A DNA stretch of 64,000 nt from the NCBI RefSeq assembly GCF_946886895.1, contig NZ_CAMPJO010000002.1, forward strand, positions 248,001 to 312,000, read 5' to 3'. The notes under the pieces are model-generated. The model searched no databases and was not told where the DNA came from. It saw nothing but the letters and a program-made list of their open reading frames with translations. This DNA is from an uncultured Marinobacter sp. Lineage in GTDB: Bacteria; Pseudomonadota; Gammaproteobacteria; Pseudomonadales; Oleiphilaceae. The position numbers and the translations under genes are program-made. Below, in pieces: positions 24,603-32,396 of the stretch (its first letter is position 1; the number at the start of each line of letters is the position of its first letter).

Positions 24603-26387
24603 TTAAACCTGCCCGGTCTGCACCCGCCACTGGGCGGAATAGGCACCCTGGCGCTCAAGAAGCTGCTGGTGGGTACCACTCTCTACCACCTTGCCGCCGT
24701 CCACGACAGCGATGGTGTCCGCATCGACAATGGTTGACAGCCGATGGGCAATCATCACCACCGTGCGGTTATGGCCAATGCGCTTCAGGGAGCGCTGGAT
24801 GGCCGCCTCGGTTTCGTTGTCAACGGCGCTGGTGGCCTCATCGAGCACCAGAATCGGCGGGTTTTTCAACAGCGCCCGGGCCAGGGACAGGCGCTGGCGC
24901 TGGCCCCCGGAAAGCCGGATGCCCCGTTCGCCCACCGGTGTTTCCAGTCCCTGAGGCAGGGCCTCAATAAAGCTCCAGGCCTCGGCGGTTTTCGCTGCCT
25001 CGATAATGTCGGCCTCGGGGGCGTCGGGCCGGCCGTAGGCGAGGTTGTCCCGAATGCTGCCCTCAAACAGGTACACATCCTGGCTGACCAGGCCAATGGC
25101 GCTGCGCAGGGATTTGAGGCTGATCTCCCGGATCGGCTGGCCATCAATGCGGATGTCACCATGGCTGGGGTCGTAAAAACGCAACAGTAACTTGATCAGT
25201 GTGGACTTGCCGGAGCCGGTGGCCCCGACCAGGGCCAGGGTGTGGCCGGCCGGTACGTTCAGGCTGATGCTCCGGATACCGGCGCCGCTGGACGGGTAGT
25301 GAAAGCTGACGTTGTCAAAGGTTACCTCGCCTTCGACCGGCTGTTTCAGCGTACTGCCGGCCTCGTCACGAACATGCACCGGCTCGGCCAGCAGGTCCAG
25401 GATGCGGCGGGTGCTGGCCATGGCCCGCTCAAACAGGTCGATCACCTCAGCCAGGCCGGTGAGCGGCCAGAGCAGGCGCTGGGTCAGGAACACCAGCACG
25501 CCATAGGCACCGACGTTCAGGGTGCCTTCCAGGGCCATCATGCCGCCCACGGTGAAGGTCGCGAGGAAGCCCGCCAGAATGGCCATCCGGATCACCGGAA
25601 TAAAGGCGGAACTGATCCGGATGGCCCGGCGATTCGCTTCCACGTAAGCCTCGCTGCTGGCTTTCAGGCGCTCGGCTTCGCGCTGCTCGGCGGTAAAGCT
25701 CTTGATCGTGGCAATGCCGCCCAGGTTGTTGGCCAGGCGGCTGGAGAGGTCGCCGACCTTTTCACGCACGTCCGCGTACAGCGGGCCGGCCTTGCGCTGG
25801 AAGTAAAAGGCGCCCCAGATAATCAGTGGAATCGGCGTAAACGCCAGCACGGCGATCAGCGGCGACAGCACAAAAAACACCGCGCCCACGGCGACCACGG
25901 TCACCAGCACCTGGATCATGGCGTTGGCGCCACCGTCGAGGAAGCGCTCGAGCTGATTGACGTCGTCGTTCATGGTAGCCACAAGCTGGCCAGAGCTGCG
26001 GGCTTCGAAAAAGCTCATGTCCAGGCGCTGCGCGTGCTCATAGGCGTCTTGCCGAAGGTCCGACTGTAGGCGTTGGGCTAGGTTGCGCCAGAGAATCTGG
26101 AACAGGTATTCGAACAGGGATTCGCCGGCCCAGATGAAAAAGGTGAGTACGGCAAGAATGGTGATTTGCTCCTGGGCCGTCTCGAAGCCGAGGCCGGCGA
26201 CAAAACTTTCCTCCTGGTTCACCACCACGTCGATCGCCACGCCGATCAGGATTTCCGGGGCAATATCGAACAATTTGTTGATGATGGAGCAGGTGGTAGC
26301 CGCGATGATCTGGCGCCGGTAACCCCGGGCGTACCGCAGCAGACGGGCAAGGGCGGCGAAACTACTGCTGGTGGTATGGCCGGACAT
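24603..26387 (-). CDS. ABC exporter: fused permease and ATPase (MsbA/SbmA-like class)
   Basis: A 594-residue half-transporter. The N-terminal membrane domain (about 20-310) has six helices. The C-terminal nucleotide-binding domain contains Walker A GATGSGKST, Q-loop SQDVYLF, signature LSGGQRQR, Walker B LVLDEATSAVD and the H-switch AHRLST. The ATG at 26387 follows GGGAG; a farther start at 26417 is less likely. It is read in the same direction as fhuCDB, just upstream of it. A strong Fur-box-like motif precedes it, so it is probably iron-regulated. It may export or import a siderophore, as some half-transporters do (inference). Confidence 0.9.
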   Translation of the reverse strand: MSGHTTSSSFAALARLLRYARGYRRQIIAATTCSIINKLFDIAPEILIGVAIDVVVNQEESFVAGLGFETAQEQITILAVLTFFIWAGESLFEYLFQILWRNLAQRLQSDLRQDAYEHAQRLDMSFFEARSSGQLVATMNDDVNQLERFLDGGANAMIQVLVTVVAVGAVFFVLSPLIAVLAFTPIPLIIWGAFYFQRKAGPLYADVREKVGDLSSRLANNLGGIATIKSFTAEQREAERLKASSEAYVEANRRAIRISSAFIPVIRMAILAGFLATFTVGGMMALEGTLNVGAYGVLVFLTQRLLWPLTGLAEVIDLFERAMASTRRILDLLAEPVHVRDEAGSTLKQPVEGEVTFDNVSFHYPSSGAGIRSISLNVPAGHTLALVGATGSGKSTLIKLLLRFYDPSHGDIRIDGQPIREISLKSLRSAIGLVSQDVYLFEGSIRDNLAYGRPDAPEADIIEAAKTAEAWSFIEALPQGLETPVGERGIRLSGGQRQRLSLARALLKNPPILVLDEATSAVDNETEAAIQRSLKRIGHNRTVVMIAHRLSTIVDADTIAVVDGGKVVESGTHQQLLERQGAYSAQWRVQTGQV

Positions 26388-26439
26388 GACTGCGCTCCCG
26401 AAAATGGAAAAGCGCAAAGGGTAGCGGGTTGGCGACGGA

Positions 26440-26460
26440 ATTAAAAGAGAATCATTACCA
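26440..26460. promoter_or_regulatory. Putative Fur box upstream of the ABC exporter
   Basis: On the minus strand this reads TGGTAATGATTCTCTTTTA, close to the GATAATGATTCTCATT form of Fur boxes. It sits 53-73 bp before the ATG at 26387 and immediately after the terminator hairpin at 26461-26489. Confidence 0.65.
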
Positions 26461-26489
26461 TAGAAGCCCCGCCTGGGGCGGGGCTTCTA
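26461..26489. terminator. Strong 13-bp hairpin ending the OB-fold gene transcript
   Basis: TAGAAGCCCCGCC (26461-26473) pairs perfectly with GGCGGGGCTTCTA (26477-26489) around a TGG loop. It lies 20 bp past the stop of the minus-strand gene at 26509. The T-rich stretch on that strand comes only about 10 bases later, so it may act as a terminator or mainly as a 3' stabilising hairpin. Confidence 0.75.
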
Positions 26490-26508
26490 TGGATCTATAC
26501 CTGAATGA

Positions 26509-27162
26509 TCAGGCGCCGCTTTCGTCATCCAGCGTGACGACACTCTCGGCCATCAGTTCGCGTTTTTCGAAGGTGTCTTCTTCCATGTTCCCGGTGACTG
26601 TGACCAGGTCGCCTTCGGCAACCTGCTGGTAACCCTCATCGTCCGTCGGGTTATACGGCATCAGTGCCGTGTCGATCTTGATCTGCTGGGCACCGGAATC
26701 GATGGTGAATTCCTGGCCCGTAACCGAGGTGACGGTGCCGGTAACCACCAGGTCACCCACCACAACGGGTACCGTGGGTGCGATGTCCAGGTCCCGGAAG
26801 GTCTCTTCGTCAGCGGCGCTGGCAAAGAAATAGGTGCCGAGATTTTCGACGAACACACTGCTGGCTTCGATCTTGGTCCCTTCGAAGGTGTCGTCATCTA
26901 CCTCGCCGTAAACCGTGACCTTGTCACCCGGCAAGACCTCGCCACTTTCCTCGAACCAGTCCCAGTCGTCCATTTCCACCGTGATCAGGCCATCGCCATA
27001 ATCCAGCATGAAGGTATCGGCGGTGGTGCTGGTGACGGTGCCGCTCAGGTTAATCCAGGACCCGTCTCTTTCCAGATAGGGCGCCTCGGCGGCCGCTTGC
27101 ACCATGGCTGGTGCGGCCACCAGTGCTGAGGATACTGCGATTGAAAGCGCTGTGCGTTTCAT
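26509..27162 (-). CDS. Secreted protein with two OB-fold-like repeats
   Basis: A 217-residue exported acidic protein. The signal peptide ends near MVQAAAEAP. Two repeats follow (about 35-115 and 128-210), each a beta-barrel-like unit: GTVTSTTADTFMLDYGDG..VEMDD..GDKVTVYGEVDDDTFEGTKIEASSV, and then GTVTSVTGQEFTIDSG..GDLVTVTGNMEEDTFEKRELMAESV. These are reminiscent of periplasmic BOF/YgiW-type or DUF5666-like OB-folds. No function is assigned to my knowledge. The ATG at 27162 is fixed by AGGAGGT. The upstream leader carries an inverted repeat and a hairpin. Confidence 0.75.
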   Translation of the reverse strand: MKRTALSIAVSSALVAAPAMVQAAAEAPYLERDGSWINLSGTVTSTTADTFMLDYGDGLITVEMDDWDWFEESGEVLPGDKVTVYGEVDDDTFEGTKIEASSVFVENLGTYFFASAADEETFRDLDIAPTVPVVVGDLVVTGTVTSVTGQEFTIDSGAQQIKIDTALMPYNPTDDEGYQQVAEGDLVTVTGNMEEDTFEKRELMAESVVTLDDESGA

Positions 27163-27180
27163 GATCAGACCTCCTTTGCG

Positions 27181-27246
27181 ATTATTGGTCAATAATCCGT
27201 GAATGGGCGAATACGGTGATCTGTTGCGTTTATTACCGTATTCGCC
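27181..27246. promoter_or_regulatory. Operator-like palindrome and 12-bp hairpin in the leader of the OB-fold gene
   Basis: ATTATTG-GT-CAATAAT (27181-27196) is a perfect 7+7 inverted repeat just upstream of the ribosome site. Next to it GGCGAATACGGT (27206-27217) pairs with ACCGTATTCGCC (27235-27246) around a 17-nt loop. The first looks like a repressor operator. The second could be a terminator for the apyrase gene, which ends 120 bp away, or a leader structure. No known consensus fits. Confidence 0.45.
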
Positions 27247-27366
27247 GTCCGTGACAGAGGTCTGTGTCTGGAGTTCGTAAAATAAAGGCAGGTTACATGT
27301 CGGTAATAGTCCGGAAATCCTGTCAGTTTTTCGTTTATTTGCCGAAATTACGCTCAATACTTTGGT

Positions 27367-28329
27367 TTACAGTATTTCTATGCCTTCACATTTGTACCGG
27401 CCTATTAATGTATCTTCCTGCAATACGTGGCCGTCGAGATCGAAACAGAACAGCCAGGTCTCGGTCCGGCTCCCGATTTCCACGCTCTTCAGTCCGATGC
27501 ATTCGTTCGGGTGTCCGGGAATGATCTTGAACGACGAAATGCCTCGTTCGGGAACGCGTTCTCCGATCTCCAGAGTGCGTATGGCCGTGAAGTCTTCGTT
27601 GGCCATGATCAGGGTGTTGGCGCCCCGCTCGCGCTCATCAAGGGGCTCGTCAAACGGTGTGGTGGAAATCTTGCGGGGAAAGAACAACCACTCGCGACGG
27701 TAGGGGTGCCATTCGGCGGCTTCGTGGATGACGTAGCCGGATGGGCCAACGTTCAGGGCCTCCCGGATTCGCTGGTAGTTGTCACGCCAGTCCACGCTGC
27801 TCAGGCCATAATGGCAATCCAGCACCTTGATCCATTCCTCCTGGGGTTTTTTGCCGTGGCTGCCGACGATCATGTTGTTGTCTTTCAGGGTGGCCCATTC
27901 GCTTTTGAAGCCTTTGAATTTCTCGTCCCCGCTGCCGGTCATCAGGATATGCCGTGGCACCAGCTGGTTCTGGTTGCGGATTTCGCACACCAGACCGGTG
28001 CGGTCGTCAAAGGTAACCAGGCGCTTACCGAACAGTACCAGCTCGGAGAATTCGGCCCCGCGACCACCTTCGGCAATCAGGCTGATGAGCTGGTGTTCGC
28101 CGCCGTCCGCTTCCGGAATTTCTTCCATTCGATAGCTGACCTTTCCAGTCCCTGGATCCACGTCGCGGTAGAGCTTGTCGTACCGGAGGGTGGACTGCCA
28201 GGCCGTCTGGCCATCGTCCAGTTCTACCTGCGACGCATGGTCCTCGTCGGTGATGATGGCGAGGGTGTACTCGCTGGTGAGGTCGTCGTAACGTTCGAGA
28301 CGTTTCAGGTCAAGCGCTTGGTCAGACAT
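27367..28329 (-). CDS. Apyrase, soluble calcium-activated nucleotidase (CANT1) family
   Basis: A 320-residue protein collinear with animal CANT1/salivary apyrase, calcium-dependent enzymes that hydrolyse nucleoside di- and triphosphates. The five-bladed propeller motifs are in order: the N-terminal strand YTLAIITDEDHAS, EFSELVLFGKRL, DDRTG (108-112), FKSEW (141-145), GYVIHEAAEWH (198-208), DERERGANTL, GISSFKIIPG (263-272), KSVE (281-284) and CEGIE (314-318). There is no signal peptide, so the bacterial enzyme should be cytoplasmic, unlike the secreted animal forms. The ATG at 28329 follows AGGAGG; an ATG at 28350 is an alternative. This function is by family, not tested here. Confidence 0.85.
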   Translation of the reverse strand: MSDQALDLKRLERYDDLTSEYTLAIITDEDHASQVELDDGQTAWQSTLRYDKLYRDVDPGTGKVSYRMEEIPEADGGEHQLISLIAEGGRGAEFSELVLFGKRLVTFDDRTGLVCEIRNQNQLVPRHILMTGSGDEKFKGFKSEWATLKDNNMIVGSHGKKPQEEWIKVLDCHYGLSSVDWRDNYQRIREALNVGPSGYVIHEAAEWHPYRREWLFFPRKISTTPFDEPLDERERGANTLIMANEDFTAIRTLEIGERVPERGISSFKIIPGHPNECIGLKSVEIGSRTETWLFCFDLDGHVLQEDTLIGRYKCEGIEIL

Positions 28330-28413
28330 GGTGCCTCCTTCTGTCATCAATGAGTCTGCGAATCACCTTGACGGATATCCGGCGGGATTACCACCGGCCG
28401 GGCCCCGGGGTGC

Positions 28414-28866
28414 TCAGGCTTTGTGGTGACGCTGCAACCACCGGTCCAGTTTATCGGCGAATTCCTTGCGGTCGGTCTGGCTGAAGGGCGCGGGGCCCCC
28501 GGTGACCTGGCCGGCGTTGCGCATTTCTTCCATGAAGTTGCGCATGGCCAGGCGTTGGCGAATGTTCTCTTTAGTGAAGGCCTGGCCCCGGGGGTTGAAT
28601 ACGTCGGCGCCTTTTTCGATGGCTTCGGCAGCCAGAGGGATGTCCTGGGTGATCACCAGGTCGCCGGTTTGCATCTGGTCCATGATTTCATTGTCGGCGA
28701 CATCAAAGCCCTGGGGCACCTGTCGGCGCTTGATGTAGGGGCTCGGGGGCAGGCTGATGGCGTGGTTGGCGATGAATGTGGTGTCGATCTGCCAGCGGGT
28801 GGCGGCGCGGCAGAGAATTTCCCGGATCGGAACGGGGCAGGCGTCGGCGTCGACCCAGATTGGCAT
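28414..28866 (-). CDS. yaiI: YaiI/YqxD-family protein (DUF188)
   Basis: A 150-residue member of a conserved family of unknown role, related to the PIN/NYN nuclease-like fold. The N-terminal IWVDADACPVPIREIL is diagnostic. The acidic pair and QTGDLVITQDIPLA correspond to the presumed active site. NPRGQAFTKENI and the Met-rich LAMRNFMEEMR segment are also typical. It lies downstream of palindromic element C, which sits between it and the divergent phosphatase gene. Confidence 0.9.
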   Translation of the reverse strand: MPIWVDADACPVPIREILCRAATRWQIDTTFIANHAISLPPSPYIKRRQVPQGFDVADNEIMDQMQTGDLVITQDIPLAAEAIEKGADVFNPRGQAFTKENIRQRLAMRNFMEEMRNAGQVTGGPAPFSQTDRKEFADKLDRWLQRHHKA

Positions 28867-28974
28867 GGTTGTTTCCTTCTTTTGGCTTGGTTCTGAGGGC
28901 AGTTTACCGTTCGTTATTGTGAGCTTGGTAGATATAGCCCGCGTATCTTTATAGGAGTTTCGGGCTTCGGTGCA

Positions 28975-29084
28975 AGAGGCATTGGCAGAGCCCTTCCAAA
29001 AACCGCTACGAGCACGTCCATGTGCGCTTGTTTCCGGCCATCCGTGGCCTCCAACATTTTTGAAAGGGCTCTGCCAATGCCTCT
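28975..29084. repeat. Palindromic element C: 28-bp stem with the same conserved head
   Basis: The arms 28975-29002 and 29057-29084 are complementary over 28 bases with one mismatch (position 28997). The inner end is CTTCCAAAAA. The 54-nt head contains CACGTCCATGTGCGCTTG and CCGGCCATCCGTGGCC, aligning with the head of element A in the same orientation. The stem is unrelated to those of A and B apart from the inner ten bases. Unlike A and B, this copy sits between two divergent genes (yaiI start 28866, phosphatase start 29151), so it is not a 3' end of either. Confidence 0.92.
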
Positions 29085-29150
29085 ATCGGGTATCGTCAGT
29101 TCATCCGCGGCTCACGTGATGTATTTCGGTTTATTGAAGGAGCAGTCGCT

Positions 29151-29723
29151 ATGCTTGGCCGATTCATATTGTCAGCTTCTCTAATGTTGTTTTTTTCTCT
29201 CAGCGTCTTTGCCTCCGATAACAACGAAGAAGCCTGGGAAGCCCTTCGTGAAGGGCGGGCTGTATTGATCCTTCGACATGCTTTGGCGCCCGGAACTGGT
29301 GATCCCACCGGTTTTGATATCAACGACTGCAGCACCCAGCGGAATCTGAACGATACGGGTCGGGCGCAGGCGGGGGCCTGGAAGTCGTTTCTGGAGGGTC
29401 ACGGGATTACCGAAGCACGGGTGTTCAGCAGTCAGTGGTGTCGGTGTCTGGATACGGCCAGGGGTATGAACGTGGGGGAGGTGACCAAGTGGCCGTCGTT
29501 GAATTCGTTTTTTGGTAATCGTGGGAAGGGTCCGCTGCAGGCGCGCCAGACAATTTCTCTGGTTAATGAGCTGGAGGCCGGGGCGCCGGTGATTCTGGTG
29601 TCTCACCAGGTGAACACCACAGCATTGACCGGCGTTTATCCCTCGTCCAACGAGGGGGTGATTCTTGCCTTGCCGCTATCTGAGAGTCCGACGGTGCTGG
29701 CAAGGGTTTCGCCCGGCCGCTGA
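29151..29723 (+). CDS. Secreted histidine phosphatase family protein
   Basis: A 190-residue exported protein. The signal peptide covers about 1-22 (ending SVFASDN). The mature part has LRHALAPGTGDP, where His replaces the RHG motif as RHA, NLNDTGRAQA, VFSSQWCRCLDTA and VILVSHQVNTTAL. These keep the two histidines and arginines of the branch often annotated as 'histidine phosphatase family' or SixA-like periplasmic proteins. GGAG lies upstream of the ATG. Substrate is unknown. Confidence 0.85.
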   Translation: MLGRFILSASLMLFFSLSVFASDNNEEAWEALREGRAVLILRHALAPGTGDPTGFDINDCSTQRNLNDTGRAQAGAWKSFLEGHGITEARVFSSQWCRCLDTARGMNVGEVTKWPSLNSFFGNRGKGPLQARQTISLVNELEAGAPVILVSHQVNTTALTGVYPSSNEGVILALPLSESPTVLARVSPGR

Positions 29724-29853
29724 TGGCGTCATCCATAAAATGGGAACGGTTCCTTTGCCCCGTGCCAATCGTGGTTGCTTGCCAACGGCACCCGTTGAGG
29801 TAACACTGGTGCCGCTTCCTGAATAGCCAATACATCAATCAGCGCGAGATACC

Positions 29854-30372
29854 ATGACCTACCTGACCAGACTGGCGATTACCCTGCTGCTTGCCGGCGG
29901 AATGCTCCACGCCATACCGGCCGTGGCCCACGATTACACTCAAGGGAGCGTAAAAATTGACCACCCCTGGAGTCGTCCGACCCCCCCTGGCGTGCCCACG
30001 GGTGTTGGTTACCTGGCTATCACGAATACCGGTGACAGCGACATAACGCTGACCGGTGCACGCACCCCTCGGGCGGCGGCTGTGTCGCTGCATCGGAGCA
30101 CCATGTCCAACGGCATGATGGACATGGCGCCGGTGGCCGGAGGGCTCACCATTAAAAGCGGGGAAACGGTGGAGCTGAAACCCCACAGCTACCATCTGAT
30201 GCTGGAGTCCCTGAGCGAGTCGCTGAAGCCTGGCGAGCGGGTTCCGCTGACCCTGGAATTTGAAGGCTTGGCGGACGTGGACGTTGTGCTGCATGTTGAA
30301 CCCCTGGATCAGGCTGACATGGATCAGGGCATGGACCATTCCGCGCACCAGATGGGAGGCGGCGGGCAGTAG
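29854..30372 (+). CDS. Periplasmic copper chaperone PCu(A)C
   Basis: A 172-residue secreted protein of the PCu(A)C (DUF461) family that binds Cu(I) through His and Met residues and supplies it to cytochrome oxidase. A signal peptide ends AVAHDY. The Met/His motif region is visible: VSLHRSTMSNGMMDMAP followed by LKPHSYHLMLE. The His/Met-rich C-terminal tail MDQGMDHSAHQMGG adds a second binding zone. No cytochrome oxidase gene is adjacent. Confidence 0.9.
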   Translation: MTYLTRLAITLLLAGGMLHAIPAVAHDYTQGSVKIDHPWSRPTPPGVPTGVGYLAITNTGDSDITLTGARTPRAAAVSLHRSTMSNGMMDMAPVAGGLTIKSGETVELKPHSYHLMLESLSESLKPGERVPLTLEFEGLADVDVVLHVEPLDQADMDQGMDHSAHQMGGGGQ

Positions 30373-30392
30373 CGTGGACTGGCGGGGGTTGG

Positions 30393-30569
30393 TTACTGCC
30401 GGTCCTCGTCGTCGGCTTCCCTGGCTTCCAGTTCCGCTTTGCGCTTGCGAATTTTTTCCATCTTCTCATCGCTGATGTGCATGCTGTTGGCGCTTTTGAG
30501 AAGAAACATGATGCCGCCCAGGATAAACCCCAGGGCGACAACGATGACAATCCATCCGATGGTTGGCAT
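30393..30569 (-). CDS. DUF2897-like single-helix membrane protein (58 residues)
   Basis: The ATG at 30569 starts MPTIGWIVIVVALGFILGG, a single membrane anchor (about 4-24). A charged helix follows, rich in Lys, Glu and Arg (EKMEKIRKRKAELEAREADD), ending DRQ and TAA at 30393-30395. This matches the DUF2897 family of small inner-membrane proteins of unknown function. It is convergent with the PCu(A)C gene. Confidence 0.75.
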   Translation of the reverse strand: MPTIGWIVIVVALGFILGGIMFLLKSANSMHISDEKMEKIRKRKAELEAREADDEDRQ

Positions 30570-30604
30570 GGGTTTGGCTCTCCGCCTGTCTGTCGGTCCG
30601 GTAC

Positions 30605-31408
30605 TCAGCGGTTGCTGGTAGCGTGTGTGGCGCGCTGCCGGTGCCGAAGCATGAATGTCAGGTTGTGCAGTGCTCTGCGTAGTTTGCCCTTGAACAGGTA
30701 CCAGCGCCAGCGGGCCCGCATCATACCGCGGCGTTCACGGGCGGTATCGACACCGAAATCGATCGCCGATTCAAACTCGCCATCGTGCGTCAGGCAGGCC
30801 TTGGCGACGCCGTGGCATTCAACCCCGTTTGCCCAGAACTGATCCATCACAATATCCACCGGCTCCACCCAGCGCTTTGAATAGTCCAGGAGTTTCCCGG
30901 CAGCATCGGGCGTGAGGAAATAACCCGTGGCACTTCGATGACCCCGGAGGAATTTGCCGATGACCACGCCGTTTTGCTCGAAGACCGGCACAAACCGGGT
31001 TTTCCGGGATTTGTTGGCGAACAGTCGAACGCACGCCAGCGATGCGGGCAGGTTGGGCGCGATGCTCAGGAAATCCAGGAACTCATCCCTGAACAGCACC
31101 GCGTCGTCTTCCAGAACGATCAGGGGCCTGTTGTCAGCCACGCATTGCTCCCACACAAGGTAGTGGCTTGCGTAACAGCCCAAGTGGCCCGGCGTGAGCG
31201 GTATTTCGCCAATGGCTTTGGCTCTGGCGCCGTCGAATCGAGTAAATAGCGGGTGCCCGAGCTTGCCGTCAACGGCATCAAAAAAGGAGAACGGCACACC
31301 GAGTTCGTCGAACTGCCGCTGAATCGCACGCCTCCGCTCAACAGCGCGCGTCAGGCTGATCACCACGATCTCAACAGGGGGTGCCTGGGTTATGGGGTCG
31401 TTTTGCAC
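30605..31408 (-). CDS. Glycosyltransferase family 25 protein
   Basis: A protein of about 267 residues of the LPS beta-1,4-galactosyltransferase-type GT25 family. The motifs are VVISLTRAVERRRA (nucleotide-sugar strand), FSFFDAVDGK, LTPGHLGCYASHYLVWEQ and the catalytic acidic cluster VLEDDAVLF. The C-terminal part is basic and aromatic. I favour the GTG at 31408, preceded by AAAGGA; the frame is open to 31444 without a ribosome site. It stands alone among housekeeping genes, so its acceptor (LPS or another envelope glycan) cannot be inferred from neighbours. Confidence 0.87.
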   Translation of the reverse strand: MQNDPITQAPPVEIVVISLTRAVERRRAIQRQFDELGVPFSFFDAVDGKLGHPLFTRFDGARAKAIGEIPLTPGHLGCYASHYLVWEQCVADNRPLIVLEDDAVLFRDEFLDFLSIAPNLPASLACVRLFANKSRKTRFVPVFEQNGVVIGKFLRGHRSATGYFLTPDAAGKLLDYSKRWVEPVDIVMDQFWANGVECHGVAKACLTHDGEFESAIDFGVDTARERRGMMRARWRWYLFKGKLRRALHNLTFMLRHRQRATHATSNR

Positions 31409-31457
31409 CTTGGCTGATCCTTTCTGGTCAGGCTGAAAAGCCACGAGTGTACCCTAA

Positions 31458-32297
31458 TTAGCGATCCGCCTGCCCCATCCGCCCGTACTCGGCCGGGTCA
31501 AAGCGGTAGAATTCGCGCAGCGCGTCGTACACCGCCGGCTGTTGATCTTTCAGATGTCGGGGTTGCTGGTAGAAGGTTTCGGTGAGGACCGCAAAGAACT
31601 CCGCCGGCTCGGTCGCGCCGTAGGGATCAAGCCAGGGATCTTGATGGCGCTCCAGGGACTGGCGGAGATTTTCATAGGCCCCGGCCATGGTGTGCTGCCA
31701 CTGGCGGGCCTGCGCCGAACCAAGGGGAGGAGCGCCATCGGAGGCGCCGTCCAGGTAGTCCAGCTGGTGCGCGAATTCATGGAGGATCACGTTGTGCTCA
31801 CAGAATGGCTGCGCCGCGAGTTCGCACTCGCTCCAGGCCAGCACCACCTGGCCTCGATCTGAGGCTTCGCCTGCGCGGATTTCGTGACTTTCGCTGACGA
31901 CCAATCCGTCAGATTCCAGACTCTGCACCCGGTAGGCATCCGGGTACACCAGAATGCTCCGCACCTCGTCGTAATCGGAGTAGGGGCGTGCCAGGACGAG
32001 CAGGCAGGCGTGGCCCGCGACGGTCAGGCGCACGGTGTCGTCCACTGTGAAGCCATCGCAGCCGTAAAAGGTTTTTTCGGCAAGGAAGAGCTGTACCCGC
32101 TGTTCCAGTGTTTGCTTCAGCTCCGGGGGCAATGCCCGATACCAGGGCACCTGCTGGTGCAAGAGCGCGCGCCAGCTTGCGGGGAACGGCTGCCGAAGGC
32201 GTCTCGCCCGGCGCCAGTCACGGTAAAAAAACAGATAGAACACCGCCAGGGCAATCACCGCGATGGCGAAGATGGCGTAATTCAGACCGGATGACAT
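31458..32297 (-). CDS. mtfA: MtfA-like zinc-dependent peptidase
   Basis: A 279-residue protein with an N-terminal membrane helix (about 5-25) followed by the MtfA fold. The gluzincin motif HEFAHQLD (173-180) and the downstream TEPAEFFAVLTETFF-like Glu motif provide the zinc site. In enterobacteria MtfA (YeeI) binds Mlc and influences ptsG; the anchored form here is typical of marine relatives. The gene lies 49 bp upstream of the GT25 gene on the same strand. Expression of the two may be linked, although their roles are unrelated. Confidence 0.87.
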   Translation of the reverse strand: MSSGLNYAIFAIAVIALAVFYLFFYRDWRRARRLRQPFPASWRALLHQQVPWYRALPPELKQTLEQRVQLFLAEKTFYGCDGFTVDDTVRLTVAGHACLLVLARPYSDYDEVRSILVYPDAYRVQSLESDGLVVSESHEIRAGEASDRGQVVLAWSECELAAQPFCEHNVILHEFAHQLDYLDGASDGAPPLGSAQARQWQHTMAGAYENLRQSLERHQDPWLDPYGATEPAEFFAVLTETFYQQPRHLKDQQPAVYDALREFYRFDPAEYGRMGQADR

Positions 32298-32396
32298 TCG
32301 CAGGCCTCGAGAATTTTCATGTTTTTACGTTTCCTGTTACGCAAATTCGCGCAATTCAGCGTAATGTGATGTGGTTCACAAAGGAAGTCGTACACT

